Shown here: positions 23,342 through 35,681 of the stretch, piece after piece
Layout: every line of letters begins with the position of its first letter
How positions within the stretch are numbered: position 1 is the first letter of the stretch
Assembly: GCA_019454045.1 (NCBI GenBank)
Contig: SKCR01033456.1
Span: 61,055 to 125,054, forward strand
Source: Zanthoxylum bungeanum
Taxonomy: Eukaryota; Streptophyta; Magnoliopsida; Sapindales; Rutaceae
Reading direction: 5' to 3'
DNA: 64,000 nucleotides
The notes under the pieces: generated by a model
What the model was told of the DNA's origin: nothing
The model's input: the letters and a program-made list of their open reading frames with translations, nothing else
Database searches by the model: none
Position numbers and translations under genes: made by a program

Positions 23342-25190
23342 TGTATGAGCGAAGTGGGGTTTATCGCTATGCCTATGATGTTCAACGACCACGCCACTAT
23401 TGGGCTCGCAGCCCGTCGAGAGTACGATTTAGCCCACAGGGGACTAAACTAGAGAATAAAGGAGTCGCCACCCAGTGTCAACTGAGAAAGATTTAAGGCC
23501 GCACTCACCCCTCGCAAAAGAAGACCTCAAGTTGTTGGGTTCGGAATGGTCCCTTACTTATGCCAGAATAATGGACGGGTTCACACAATGGTATAGCCAA
23601 GTCTTAATGTAATTCATGCATAAAAACGAATAAAAATGTAATAACATACCCAACCAAAATAATAATCACAATAACGTAGTTCCGAAAGCACGTTAAATTA
23701 AGAAATACAAGATGCGATAACGAAAATTATAATAAACAATCAAAAGCAGGAAAACCGTCAATAAATTAATAGCAAACAAAAAGGGGGTTAATCACACATA
23801 TACGAGTATTTCCCGAGTGGCACGTTGAGTTGTATCCCAAGTACAAACTGCACTACTGTCCATTCAGATTCGGCTATGAAATTTACGTCTGGGTTTCCAT
23901 CCGATATAATGCAATGGATAATAACATACATGATCATCAATGCAATGTAAACATACAAAAAATAGACATGAAAACATATAACGATGCATATACATATAAT
24001 AATCAAAATATGAACAAAAAATAAACAAAATAAAGGTGAAATAATAAAACAACAATAAAAGTGAATAAATAGATAAAAATGATAAATAACGAAATTCCAA
24101 AGAAAGAAAAAAATGTGACCAGAAATTTGACCGTCTTTGATGTAGGACTTCGCATACCCGGATTGACGTATTTCACGTTCAGCCAGGCATGCAGCGTCCG
24201 GAACTAGAAAATAAATATGGTAAGGTGCCCTCAGGTCTTATCTTTTAAGTTGCTTTCTTGGAAGTGAGTTAGGTCGTCGCCGGAAGGATTGAAGCTTGAT
24301 TTCAAGGTTTTCTATTTCTGGTTGCTGTTTTGCTGCTTCTGCTTGATGTCTCACTGTTTTTGCTCGCTATTTCTGCTGTTTCTGCTCACTATTTTCTCAG
24401 TTTCACGCTAATTGCTTTGTTGTTTTTCTGCTTCACGCTGTTTCTTTCTGTTTCGGTGGTTGGCTGGTTATTTTTGGGTGGTTGGCTAGTTGTTTTCTTT
24501 CGGTGGTTGTCTGTTTTTGGTGATGGCTAGTTTGGTGATGGATGGTTGTTTTTTTTTTTTTGGTTTTTTGTTATTTTTTGCTTCTGGTTTCTGGTTATTT
24601 TCGATCAAGCGTCATGCCTAGGGTTCTCCTGTTTGTGTTCAGAGTTTCGGTGGTTCCATAGGGTTTTTCTCCAAGTTGCCATCTAAGAGCCTCATTTTTG
24701 TGTCAAGATTTGGTCTTTTTTTTATAATGATTTGAAGGGATCTCCAAATAGGGAAATAAATCATGTTGATTTGGGGAAAATATTATCAAATTATTTAGGG
24801 AATAAAATCTCATAAATTTGTTAATGAGGAGATCTCAAATCTTGTTATATTGGTAAGGATGTGATCCTAAAATATCATTAAATTGGAAAGTGTTGATGCT
24901 CTCGTAACTAAGGAGATTTTATCATATTTGAGAAGATTATGGGGTTTTGGGCGTGCATGGTGGGTCATGGGCCACGTGGATGGGCTGCATGAGAGGTTCG
25001 AAGCTAAGGTTTGAAGCAGCAGCTGACTGAGCAAATCCGAGTTTGGCTAGTGAGTTTGAATCAGATAAGGGGCTAATTTTGGAGGTTTTCTTTCCTTCAA
25101 GCATTCGTTTTTCGCAACTTCCGTAACTTTTCAGGTAGTGCCTCCATACGAGGCTCATCATCGGGCTCATGCAAAAATGTAGTGTCTACA
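23342..25190 (-). mobile_element. Solo Tat-type LTR inside the copia-2 RT
   Basis: On the minus strand it starts TGTAGACACTACATTTTTGC at 25190 and ends CTCATACA at 23342. It matches element A's LTR start (hairpin region) and end (gggtggcgactcc, gaggggtgagtgcggcc). No internal sequence is present. Flanks GTAAA (23337-23341) and GTAAG (25191-25195) look like a 5-bp TSD with one change, and copia RT sense continues across it. Formed by LTR-LTR recombination after insertion, as is usual for solo LTRs. Confidence 0.85.
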
Positions 25191-25767
25191 GTAAGAAAGC
25201 TTATAGGATTGTCGAAATCCACATACATATATAAAATGTTAGAAAGGTATGGTCTTACAAACTGAAAGACAGTAAATATACCATTTGGATACGGCATTTA
25301 TCTTTCAAAGAAAATAACGCCTCAGATGGAGGAAGAAATAGTTAGATTGTCTAACTTGTCATATGCTTCTTGTATTGGAAGAATTATATATGTTATGCTA
25401 TTTACAATCCCGATATCAGTTTCAGCGTTAGTGTGACTAGCCTATATCAATCTGATCTAGCAATTTTATCACAGAACTTGATATTGTGCCTAATATTACG
25501 AATCCAGTCCCACTGTACTGTGATAATAGTGGAGCCATTGTGGAGGCTAAATAGCCAAGTGCATATTCCAAATCTAAACATGTGGAAATGAAATATCGTG
25601 TGATTAGAGAAATCATTGAATGAAAAGACATAGTGGTTTTAAAAGTTCACGGACAATACAATATAGCATACCCGCTTACTAAGGCCTCACCCCTAAGTTA
25701 TTCGATAAGCATATGAAGGAGATATGACTTCGGTACCATCCGGATTGACACTAAGCAAATGAGAGTT
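25191..25767 (+). pseudogene. Copia-2 reverse transcriptase/RNase H, part 2
   Basis: Continues with RKLIGLSKSTYIYKMLERYG and IYLSKKITPQMEEEI, then degraded RNase H with VPLYCDN-like and KHVEMKYRVIREII-like phrases at about 25500-25620. A large piece of RNase H between them is missing. Ends just before the 3' LTR at 25768. Confidence 0.8.
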
Positions 25768-26625
25768 TGTTAGATTTGGTGCTTGGACTGTCAATCCAAG
25801 TAATGTATTGTACATTATATTTTATTATTTATTAATAAAATAAATATATTTTCATTTCAACCTTGTTAATGGTAATTATTATGTCATAGTGCATATAAGT
25901 TTGATATATAAATATGCTGAGAATGACATCGATCTTAGAATAGTCATGTAGTAATACTAGACACTGAGTGGTCTGACATTGTGATAGTATTACTATTATA
26001 AACTATTCTTAAAGTAAATATTCCTAGTATTTGGTTTTGGAATACAATCAAATTTATATAACCTAGAAGACTATAAAATATCATATATTGGAATTGGAGT
26101 TCTAATAGTCTAACCCAGTAAACCATGAGCAAGGGAAGCTCGTATAGACATGTGGGTATTTATTGGAGCGAACACTGAATGACTCACATGTGATTCCTAA
26201 TAGTTGGAAGTACACAGCACCATCAATAGGAATCTCCTCGGATCGAGTAACATATGTGATCCTTTGACTATAATATAGCATTGATTTTGTGTGTGATCTT
26301 CCACACTTTGATGCCATGTATGTTAGAGATCTTTCATGGTCTGACCGCTAGATGTTCGTTAGGTGTGGACCAATGTACTCGTTAATCAAGTGTGTATCAA
26401 GATAAGATTTGTCAGTCTTTATGTGTATCATAAGGGGTTAAGGTATCCATGTGAGTAAGTCACGATTCTTAAGACTTTGGCCAAAGCCAATCACCAAGGG
26501 TTAATCGTATATACATCAGAAATTGTGTTCTGATTAGTTGTAAAAAATCGTGGACATGTCGACAATATGATATGTGAGCCTTGGAAACTTGACATTGTAA
26601 TTTATGTTTCCTAACCACAACTCGG
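25768..26625 (+). repeat. 3' LTR of copia-2 (truncated by a gypsy insertion)
   Basis: Starts TGTTAGATTTGG and is collinear with 8873-9731. It ends abruptly where the gypsy LTR TGATGAACAC begins at 26626. The rest of this LTR is not found to the right. Confidence 0.88.
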
Positions 26626-27934
26626 TGATGAACACTAAAAAGTGTACATTTATTAAAAGAGAAATTAATCATTTTACACTTGAAGTTATATTAATCCCTT
26701 TATTTAGCGCATTTGTGAAATAATAATTAAATTTATGTTTTATATATTTTTATTGTGATTTTTATTTCCTATGTAGGCAAAATACTGCTTTGGATACCCA
26801 ATTCAATCTGTCACACATCACATCTCGGTGAATCATCGAGTCAAAGATAACCATCAATTCAGATTCAAATAATGCATGGCCATTGATCATAGAAATTGAT
26901 TATGGAAGTGACTCCGCTATTTTCAAATAATACATAAAGTTGGTGGAAAATGCATAAAATTTAATGGGGATTCGATGATTAATTGATGCATGGCCCATTA
27001 GATAATGTAAAGTTTGTGGATTATCACATTGGCAATTGTCCATTTTGCAAGACTTTTGCATGCAACTTTTGTAAGTTACATGCAGAAGTGATAAAAATGG
27101 GTGTTGAGCACCTCTATAAATTGAAGTGCTCGGCACCTCCTCTAGCCAGCTTGCTCTATACTTCTGTCTTAAGAAATTATGGAGTTTCACATATTACGTG
27201 TTTTATTTTTTAGTCTTTATTGTAATTTCTTTCTTTATTATTAATAAAATTATGTATATTTTTATTCAAAATATGAGTAGCTAATTGCATTCTGTTGGAG
27301 TGAATGGTGAAACTCTTAATATTAAAATATAGATTAATCTAACCTATGTTATTATATATAAATTGTAATTTGAAGACTAATATTTAATTTTCTCTTGTAT
27401 TTGCGGGTGTCTTGATTTGTTGTAGACAAACTCATCTTGGTTGGCACAATTAATACTTTACCCTCATATTATATGAGAGAGTAATTTAAATCTGGACTAA
27501 CTGTCAACAAAACCGTATCACCATATTTATGGATGGTTTTATATGTTCTGGCATAATTGAGTAGCTATTTAGACTAGTTATAGACAACCCGTATCACCAC
27601 CTTTATGGATGATTTTATAAGTTTTAGCATGATTAAATATTAAATTAATTAATTATGTAATAATGACAATTTATATATCATAAAATGTAAGATTTCTCTA
27701 TATTTGAAATATCAAAAGTGGATCCCCTAGCCCCAATATTTTTATTTTATTTTTTGCATTTCTATTTAAAAATTCACCACCACTTCAATCAATTCACTTC
27801 TTTATTTTATTCCTCGAATTATTATTTTATTTTATTAAATTTATACATGTGAATCGACCCCGAACTTACTAGATTATTTTATTACTTCGACACTCTTATA
27901 CTTGGGAGTAAAGAACCAATTTGTCAGTGTGACA
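26626..27934 (+). repeat. 5' LTR of the plus-strand gypsy element
   Basis: Begins TGATGAACACTAAAAAGTGT, a start with its own small inverted repeat as in related LTRs, and ends gtgTGACA six bases before the PBS. About 1.3 kb. A similar end sequence (ttattttattacttc, then acactcttatactt) recurs at 54628-54670. Confidence 0.75.
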
Positions 27935-27940
27935 TATTTT

Positions 27941-27958
27941 TGGCGTCGTTGCCGAGGA
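27941..27958 (+). other. Primer-binding site, tRNA-Asp type
   Basis: Reads tggcgtcgttgccgagga, close to tggcgccgttgccgggga, which is known as the tRNA-Asp-complementary PBS of Athila/Tat-like gypsy elements. Two substitutions from that form. Confidence 0.8.
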
Positions 27959-28181
27959 ATATTTAGTAGATAGAATAATAATTTAACATCCTTGCATTTT
28001 TTTTTTTTTGTCATTTTTTTTACTTTTTTCACTTGTTTATTATTTTTTCTTTTTGTAGGTATTGCATTTCCATAAATAAATTTTAGCATATAATGTGCAT
28101 TTAGGTTGCATGAGACATTGGTCTTGATCATCTAGTGGTAGATTAAACAGAGAGTCTCCATAACCTTTACCGTTAGTCAAA

Positions 28182-30396
28182 ATGGCAAATAACCAATATC
28201 AAAATCCAGTTGATCAGGTAGAACACGAGTCACAACATGGTGATATTAATCATTCTATGACACTCAGACAATTCATGAATCTCACTATGACAGGATCACC
28301 ATCTTACATTGATTTCCCCATATGCATCACGTTTCAAGTTCAAAACGGGTGTCATCCAATTTTTACCTACATTCCACAATCTAGAATTAGAAAATCCTTA
28401 TCAGTATTTAATGGAATTCGAAGAGATATGTAATACTTGCACATACCAAAATTGCAGCTGAATATAATTCGACTCAAATTTTTTTCCCTTTTCTTTAAAG
28501 GATAAAGCAAAAATTTGGCTGCAGAACCTTAGGTCAGGATCCATTAGAAAATGGGATGATTTGCAAGGGCAATTTATGAAAAAATTATTTCCCCATCATA
28601 GGGCAAACTCCTTTGAGAGGAGAATCACAACTTTAACATAAGAATCGGGGGAAACACTTTACCGAGAGAGATTTAAAGAAATGTTAAATGTTCGTCCACA
28701 TCACGGGTTTGAAACATGGAGACTGGTTTCCTACTTCTACAAGGGCTTAACACCCCAAAGTATAAAAGTAATGGAAATTATGTGTATTGGTGAATTTAGG
28801 GATAGATGTCCCGAAGACGAACTAGATACCTAGAACATATAGAAGAGAATGCATAACAATGGAACACAGTTGGCACTTATGAGTCGTCTGTAAAACCACA
28901 GTCATCTGATAGAGACATGTTTAACCTTAGGGAAGACCATGACCTTTCTACAAAATATGCATCTCTAGCTAAAAACGTTGAGGCAATGGAAATAAGGAAG
29001 AGTGATCATGTCAAGTCAATTCAATAAATTATATGACATATCTGTAATTCAAATGAACATGTCACACAAATTTTCCCAACCTTGCTAGCTTTGCAAGAAT
29101 ATCTTCATAACCAATTCAGTTTCATAAACACCTTTAAGAGACTAAATCCAAACACATACTCTCAAACTTACAATTCTGGTTGGAGAAATCATCCAAAATT
29201 CAATTTGAGGAATGATAACCAGCACAAAAATCGCAACAACCTCCCCAAGTACATCAAAATTTCCAAAATTCTTAGAATTATGCACCATATGTCTCACCAC
29301 CTAGGAAAACACTTGAGGATACCTTGTATGCATTCATTGAAAAACATGAAGCCATCAATAACCAAAATGTGCAAATATTGAGTGATCTGAAAAATATTTT
29401 TTCCAAAATCACATCTGCATTAACCATACATGAGAAAGGAAAGTTTCATGCACAATCAAAATTAAACCACAAGAGTCAATACATAGACCAATTTAAATAA
29501 GTTTCATTCTCTCAACCGATAATTCATTGAAATACAAAGATCCTGGTTGTCCTACTATTTCTTGTATTATTGGAAATTATAAAATTGAACATGCATTACT
29601 TGATCTTAAAGCTAGTGTCAATTTACTTCCATTTTTGATTTACCAAAAACTTAATATTGGCGAATTAAAACCAACTTCAACTATTCTTTTACTTGCTGAT
29701 AGATCAGTCAATATACCGAAAGGAATTGTGGAAGATGTGTTATTATAAGTCGATAAATTCATATATCATGTGGATTTTATTATCTTGGAAACATAACCTG
29801 TATAAGACAATTATAAGCCAATTCTTGTAATACTTGGTCGTCCATTTTTAGCAACAGTTAATGCTTTAATAAATTGCAGGAATGTAATCATGAATTTTTC
29901 CTTTGGTAATATGACATTGGAGCTTAATGTTTTTAACATGTGCAAATAATCATACGATGAGGACAGTGACAATGAGAATATGGAACTAATTGAACCAATT
30001 TTGGAGGAACATATTCAGGGGAGTGAATCTGACCCTATGGAAATCTATATAACTATTTTTCTTGAACCAAGATCGCAATTGGATTTAAATTTTTCTAATG
30101 ATTTTTATGTACTTGATTCTACACAGTGGCTGGAAGACGATGGATAGATGCAAAATTTTGAGGAATAAAGAATACTTGAAGTAGAGAAACATGAGCAAGC
30201 ACTCAAATTGGAATTACAGATTTTGCCTGAAGGATTGAAGTATACATTTCTTGGAAACTAACAAACTTACTCTGTGGTAATTTCTTCCTCCCTCATAAGT
30301 GATCAAGAAGGTAAGTAGTGAAAAATATTGAGAGAGAATAAACTAGAAATTGGATGAATTTTAAAAGATATAAAATGCATTAATCATTTGATATGC
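28182..30396 (+). pseudogene. Gypsy gag-protease and start of RT, degenerate
   Basis: Gag starts MANNQYQNPVDQVEHESQHG at 28182 and shows the Retrotrans_gag core in shifted frames at about 28480-28750 (KDKAKIWLQNLRSGSIRKWD, LQGQFMKKLFPHH, ETLYRERFKEML, FYKGLTPQSI). The protease at 29540-29900 has LLDLKASVNLLPF, LADRSVNIPKGIVEDVL and ILGRPFLATV. The usual DLGAS has become DLKAS. RT entry is at about 30220-30390 (LPEGLKYTFLGN, VVISSSLISDQEG, then ILRENKLEIGWILKDIK). Many stops and frameshifts. Confidence 0.85.
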
Positions 30397-30401
30397 ATTA
30401 A

Positions 30402-30419
30402 TCCCCGGCAACGACACCA
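30402..30419 (-). other. PBS-like site outside the 3' LTR
   Basis: The minus strand reads tggtgtcgttgccgggga, a good tRNA-Asp-type PBS, immediately after the LTR at 30429-31698. A PBS belongs after a 5' LTR, so this LTR must also have served as, or derive from, a 5' LTR of another copy whose interior has been lost. Confidence 0.7.
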
Positions 30420-30428
30420 AAAATATAT

Positions 30429-31698
30429 TGCGAGATTATCATATCGTAAGTATACGGTGTCAAGTTTTAGTAAAAGATAAGTAAAGAGTGTCGAACCCAC
30501 ATGAATTGTAATCAAACTCGCACTAAGTACTGTAATTGATAAACCTAACTTTATTTAGAAAGTAACTAAATTAAGATTAAAAACTAAATAAACAATACAT
30601 TAAAACGTCTAATTAGGAGAAATCAAGATAATAGAGATTCTAGAGTCTGATTTCACCTACCTATCCTATATGTATTTGTCATGTCATGTCATTCAATTGT
30701 AATTCAGTTGTATTGTTTATAAGTCAAGAATCCTAAGTTATTATAACTCCCTCTCCTGAGTGCCGATTAAAAGTATTATCAATTATTGACTTCGATATCC
30801 ATATAAGAATCTAGTAATCAATGACTCATTATGCTATATGATTCTTTGTTAACTACTTCAAATGAGTTATAGATTCTCTCGAACTCTACAAATCTCTTAG
30901 GTTATATTCTTTAGATCCTATTCAAAATCCCCTCTCCTGAGCGATAGAATCTAAACATTCATCATCTTAATTTGTGGCCAATAAACTAGAAGCATTAAAC
31001 ACAAGAGAATATAAATAAACTGAATTAAAACTTCATAAAACTCAAATTGGCAAACAATACATTGGTTCAAGAATTGGCTACATCATCCTCTAGAACAATA
31101 AATTTAGATCATGACTAAAGATAAAAACAAAGAAAATAGGGTCATGAATCTATTAGAAATCATTAGAGTTTGAAGAAAAAAAATAGAAGATTAAACCCGA
31201 ATCGAATCCCTTCGCCTTCGTCTCCTCTTGTCGCTCTTCAATCTTCCTCTTTAGATCTCTCTAAAATATGTTTTGAACTCTTTAGTTGTGTATTTTTCTC
31301 CTTTTTAGGGTTTTGGACGAGCTTCCATATTTAAAGAGAAGTTATGGAGTCCTTGTGTGTGTAGAATACTGAAAACTGATGTTTCTGGGCTTCTGTAGCA
31401 GTGTCACGACTCAAAATTTTTTATATGATGATGGTGTCTGGGCGTCGCGACGCTATAATGGGAGTCGCGACGCCAGGCCAAGTTTTCAGGATGTGATTTT
31501 TTGAGTATTCTGCTTTCCCGCGTGCTTCCGATGCGTCCCTAAGGTCCCAAAAGATGTACATTTGCTCCAAGATCCATGTTCCAATTCTTACTACCAATAA
31601 AACATAAAAGAAACTACAAAATACATTAAATGACACGAAATCTAACAAAATAATAAGCTAAGAATGTAGGAATAAGTGGGTATAAATCGCACTTATCA
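30429..31698 (-). repeat. Complete LTR of the gag-protease element
   Basis: On the minus strand it starts TGATAAGTGCGATTT at 31698 and ends ATCTCGCA at 30429, 1,270 bp. Its last 370 bp match 35682-36057. It carries two copies of gtcgcgacgc near 31443-31475, the same motif seen in the palindromic LTR at 167-623, so both belong to one family. Confidence 0.85.
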
Positions 31699-31711
31699 AA
31701 CACCCCCAAAC
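31699..31711 (-). other. Polypurine tract of the gag-protease element
   Basis: The minus strand reads gtttgggggtgtt directly before the LTR start TGATAAG, a typical gypsy G-rich tract. Confidence 0.8.
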
Positions 31712-33189
31712 TTAAGATTTTGATAGTCCCGAACAAAAGACTAAATAAAAAATAAAAACTAAACAAACAAAAGTAAATAAATTAACTAGACCACTTTCGT
31801 AGGGATCACAATTGCATTTAGTGTATGCAACAAGCCTTTAAACCCCTAGTGGACGAGTTATAGTCTCGTGAAGGCTTACAGTAATGACACCCACAAACGT
31901 CATTCACACACATTCAATCATGCAAAAATAATAAAATAAAATAAAATAAAATAGTCCCGATAATTACGCATAATATTGTCTTCAAAGAATGCCTACTAAT
32001 GAAATTAGAGAACCTTCAAAGTACTCAACGCAACTAAAATCCAAGTTCTTGAATAAAATATCTAAGTCAGACTCACAGTGTGTGTGTAAAAGTTTTGTCA
32101 CAGCTCGACTCCTAAATAAGTCAATCTCAATGATTTCGTCTCAAAAATTGAGATCCAATGGGTCAAACTAACCTAGATATCTCAAAAGTCCTCTGTAATT
32201 GCCTTTATTTGCTCAGTATAGTATGATTTTTTCCTTCTTTTTATTTTTCTTTTTTTCATTTCATTATTATTTTTTTTCAACACACCTACCCTTTAAGGTA
32301 GCATTTCTCCTCATTGTGGTCCTAACACTCGCATATGGGTAGCTTCAAGCTTATCGGTTATAGGTGGTTTTTTTTCTTTCTCTCTCTTTTGTTTTTAACC
32401 ATACCATACATCATAACACTAACAAATCGAGATAGACATCTAAGCAAATGGTCATTCATCGGCATGTAATTTTTTCAACTAGTCACTTTACCAACTACCT
32501 AGGTTCTTACTGCTAAAAACATATTGTTAAGTGCTTACGAGTCTAACCTAGATCATCTACTCAAGGAATCAGATAAAAGTCAATTGGGAACTCATCGTTT
32601 CAAAGATTTCATTATAAAGCAAACAATACTCATCATTTAGACATATGCTTTACTATGTAGGACTTAAAAAAATATTTTTTTTTAAATAGCAGGAACTATC
32701 ACTACATCCACACACCCATAAACTTAAAACTTGCATTATCCTCAATGTAAGATAAACATAAAAAAACAAGATTGAGGAATAATACTACTGTGCATGGAGT
32801 TGATTAGGCTCATGTTTGTCAGAATTTGATTGTTTGGGTTGTATGTGATGTACTAATATCTGCATAAATACACATGCAAACTAATAAACTATCAAATAGC
32901 ACACAATAAAATAAAACTAAAGTAAAGAAAAATAAAAATAAATAAATTCAAGGATTGTCTCCTCGCTAGCGCTAAGTTAACGTCTTCAGCCAGACGCAAC
33001 CACCCAAATGGTCATGGTGGCTTCAGTTTAGCAAATCGGGTAGTCTCATGTGCTTTCTTCTTTGGTATCCACCGGTTGTTATAACATGAAAAAATAGCTT
33101 GGCGGGCTGTGGCAGTTTATCCATGGATGGTCCCTCGAGGTCTACTGATGGTTGAAATTTTAGACTGCACATGTGTAAACTTGGTTCGA
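31712..33189 (-). other. Non-coding 3' region of the gag-protease element
   Basis: On the minus strand it follows the protease. Near 33005-32955 it carries gcgtctggctgaagacgtta then ttagcgctagcgaggagaca, a block I recognise as recurrent just downstream of gag in this class of plant gypsy elements. Between 32640 and 31970 it aligns with 44765-45480 of element A. Only remnant coding sense is visible upstream of the block (for example KLPQPAKLFFHV at about 33120-33080). It includes T-rich and poly-A tracts. Confidence 0.7.
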
Positions 33190-35403
33190 CTACCTTTTTA
33201 GCTTTCCAGGGATCATCTTCAAGTGAGCACTGACCCTTGATTTCCTCTTTTTGCGGCGCTTTGGGATCAGTGTTAGTTCTAGCTGTAGAGAATCTTCTTT
33301 GTTTGGCTTAACTGCGGGTTCACCCTGTGTGTTGGCTAGAATACATGGAGATAGGCCTAGCACATAGTCATTATCTATTGCAGCTGGTTTTTCTATAATG
33401 TCTATCCTGTGACATTCTTCATCATCTTGAGGATTCGGCATAGCTCGAAAAACACTGAAGGTGACTTCTTCATCTTGAACTCTCATTTTCAATTCACCTT
33501 TTTGCATATCAATGACCGCTCTGCCTGTTGCCAAGAAATGTCTCCCAATGATCATTGGGATGTCATTATTCTCTTCCATATCTAGAACAAGGAAGTCAGC
33601 AGGAAAGTAGAAGTTATCCACCTTAATCAACACATCATCTACTATTCCTCGTGGGTAGGTGAGGGATCTATCTGCTAATTTTAATGTGATGGTGGTTGGC
33701 TTTGCCTCACCTATACCCAACTATTTGTAGATGGATAAGGGCATAAGATTGATACTAGCACCAAAATGGCATAGTGCATTACCAAAATATCGATTCCCAA
33801 TAGTGCACGATATGGCAAAGCTGCCAGGATCCTTCAACTTAGGAGGAAGTTTCTTATGTATAATAGCACTACACTCTTCTGTGAGTGCTACTGTTTCAAA
33901 ATCTGCCAGCTTTCTCTTCTTAGACATCATCTCCTTCAAAAACTTCATATAGTTTGGCATTTGTTCCAAAGCGTCTGCGAATGGGATGTTGATATGGATC
34001 TTTTTGAAGATATCTAGAAACTTGGTAAACTGAGCATCCAACTGTTTCTTTTGAAAGCGCTGAGGGTATGGAAAATGTGTATTCGGGATGTGAGGTGGCT
34101 TATATGGAGACGTTAATGCATTGTTCTCTTCTTTTGTCACTTTTTCCTCTTGAAGTGTCGCTTCTTTGTCTTTACTGCCTAAGTCCTTAGGGCTATCTCT
34201 AATTTCTTTCACACTCCTGAGGGCAATGGCTTGACACTTCTCCTTAGGACTTACTTCAGTATTACTAGGAAACACTCATTTCTGTTGATTAGCTATAGAA
34301 GAAGCAATTTGCCCAATCTACACTTCTAAAGACTTCATTGTTGCTCCCATGTACGTTTCAATATTATTCACCCTCGACTCATTCTTCTCAAACCTCTCTG
34401 AAGTTTTAGTAGAAAACGTACTCATGAGGTCTTCTAAGGAAGAAATCTCCTCTAATCTTTGGTTATTAAAGCCAGAAGGAGGTTGTAAGACATTCTCTGT
34501 GTTAGCATATGACAAGTTCATATGATAATAGTTAGGCATATGATTGCCTCTATAGTTGTTGAAGTTCCGATTTTTCACATATTGGACTTGCTCATAACTT
34601 GCTCCTTCGTATAATACGATCATTCTATTAGCCACAACAGCTTCAATGGATGGTTGCCCCATTTGATTGGTCAATGCTGCTAGATGAGTCATTAGAGATG
34701 ACACTTGAGCTGTAAGTGCAACAATAGGATCCACCTCATATATACCAGCCACCTTAGTCACAGTAGAGCGTTCACTTGGCCATTGAAAATTATTAATGGC
34801 CATCTCATCTAATAAAACTTATGCAACTTTAGCAGATTTCTTGAATAGTGTTCCTCCAGCAACTGCATCGATCATGGTTTTATTAGGACAATCCAACCCA
34901 TTATAGAATAACTGAATCTGAATCCAGTCTTCGAAATTATGTTGTGGGCAGCTCCTGAGTAAATCCTTATAGCGCTCTCATACCTCATACAGGTTCTCGG
35001 TCTCCAACTGCTTAAATATGTTAATTTTTGTTCTCAGTTGGGCTGATTTAGCTGGTGGAAAGAACCTTGCAAGAAATATTATAGTCATATCATGCCATTT
35101 CATGATGCTCCTTATCGGTATTGATTGCAGCCAATCCATCACTTTCTCCCTTAAAGAAAATGGGAATAAACGTAACCTGATGGTCTCTTTAGTCACGCCA
35201 TTCATCTTTATGGTATCTGTCATCTCCAAGAACATCCTTAAATGCAAATTTGGATCCTCTACAGCTGAACCCCCAAACTGGTTCTTTTGCACCATGTTGA
35301 TCAATGTCGATTTTAACTCAAAATTGTTGGCATTGATTGGTGGATGCGCAATCTCAGAATAATTATCGTCAATGACAGGCTTGAAGTGATCTCGGATTGC
35401 CAC
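33190..35403 (-). pseudogene. Gypsy gag-protease, single frame with in-frame stops
   Basis: A 738-codon frame from 35403 (MAIRDHFKPVIDDNYSEIAH) to 33190 stays in phase throughout and is interrupted only by stop codons near 34978, 34818, 34318, 34277 and 33721. The gag core is WLQSIPIRSIMKWHDM, then FLARFFPPAK. A middle region has SSLMTHLAALTNQMGQP and a second half NVLQPPSGFNNQR. The protease reads HFGASINLMP, LADRSLTYPRGIVDDVLI and MIIGRHFLATG. The expected catalytic Asp before F/LGAS is His (CAT). The stop at 34978 replaces an expected Trp (LYEV, stop, ERYKDLLR). Absence of frameshifts suggests relatively recent decay. Confidence 0.88.
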
Positions 35404-35654
35404 CTAGCATGGGTTATTCTCTATATTTTTAGCTGCCATTGCTTCTTTTCCAATTTTCATTTATTTCTTTAGTCTCATCGTTATTCTTTCTATTTTAGGA
35501 TCAAATAGAAGCGAGTCAAGACTTGTGGATCTTCGCATTCACTGAAGAAATTAATAAAACAAAAATAACAATAACAATAATAAATAATTAAAAAATCTAA
35601 ATAAAAATAATTAAGGTTATTTGGTAATAATATTAATGTGAATTAGATTAACAA

Positions 35655-35672
35655 TCCCCGCCAACGATGCCA
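35655..35672 (-). other. Primer-binding site of the gag-protease element
   Basis: The minus strand reads tggcatcgttggcgggga, close to the tRNA-Asp-type PBS, ten bases inside the 5' LTR end at 35682. Confidence 0.75.
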
Positions 35673-35681
35673 AAAATATAT

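Larger units (their letters stand above)
8873..26625 (+). mobile_element. Copia-2: Ty1/copia element split by two later insertions
   Basis: LTRs of the same family lie at 8873 (TGTTGG) and 25768 (TGTTAG). They are collinear over about 860 bp until a gypsy LTR interrupts the right one at 26626. Between them the gag-pol reading continues across two foreign blocks: 14027-22164 interrupts integrase and 23342-25190 interrupts the RT. At both joins the protein sense resumes within a few codons. Heavily decayed and not autonomous. Confidence 0.85.
26626..30396 (+). mobile_element. Ty3/gypsy element, Athila-like, 5' part
   Basis: Order on the plus strand: LTR (26626-27934), PBS (27941-27958), gag, protease, and the first RT residues. 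It is cut at about 30396, where a minus-strand PBS and LTR begin. A PBS complementary to tRNA-Asp and a long gag-protease before RT are the usual Athila-type features. The 3' half and 3' LTR are missing. Confidence 0.82.

Noticed and set aside
24330..24530. Hydrophobic ORF resembling a signal peptide or membrane protein
   Set aside because: Lies antisense in the solo LTR within a T-rich, low-complexity stretch.
28182..28433. Intact small plant gene starting MANNQYQNP
   Set aside because: It sits 220 bp after a tRNA-Asp PBS and continues, in shifted frames, as gypsy gag.
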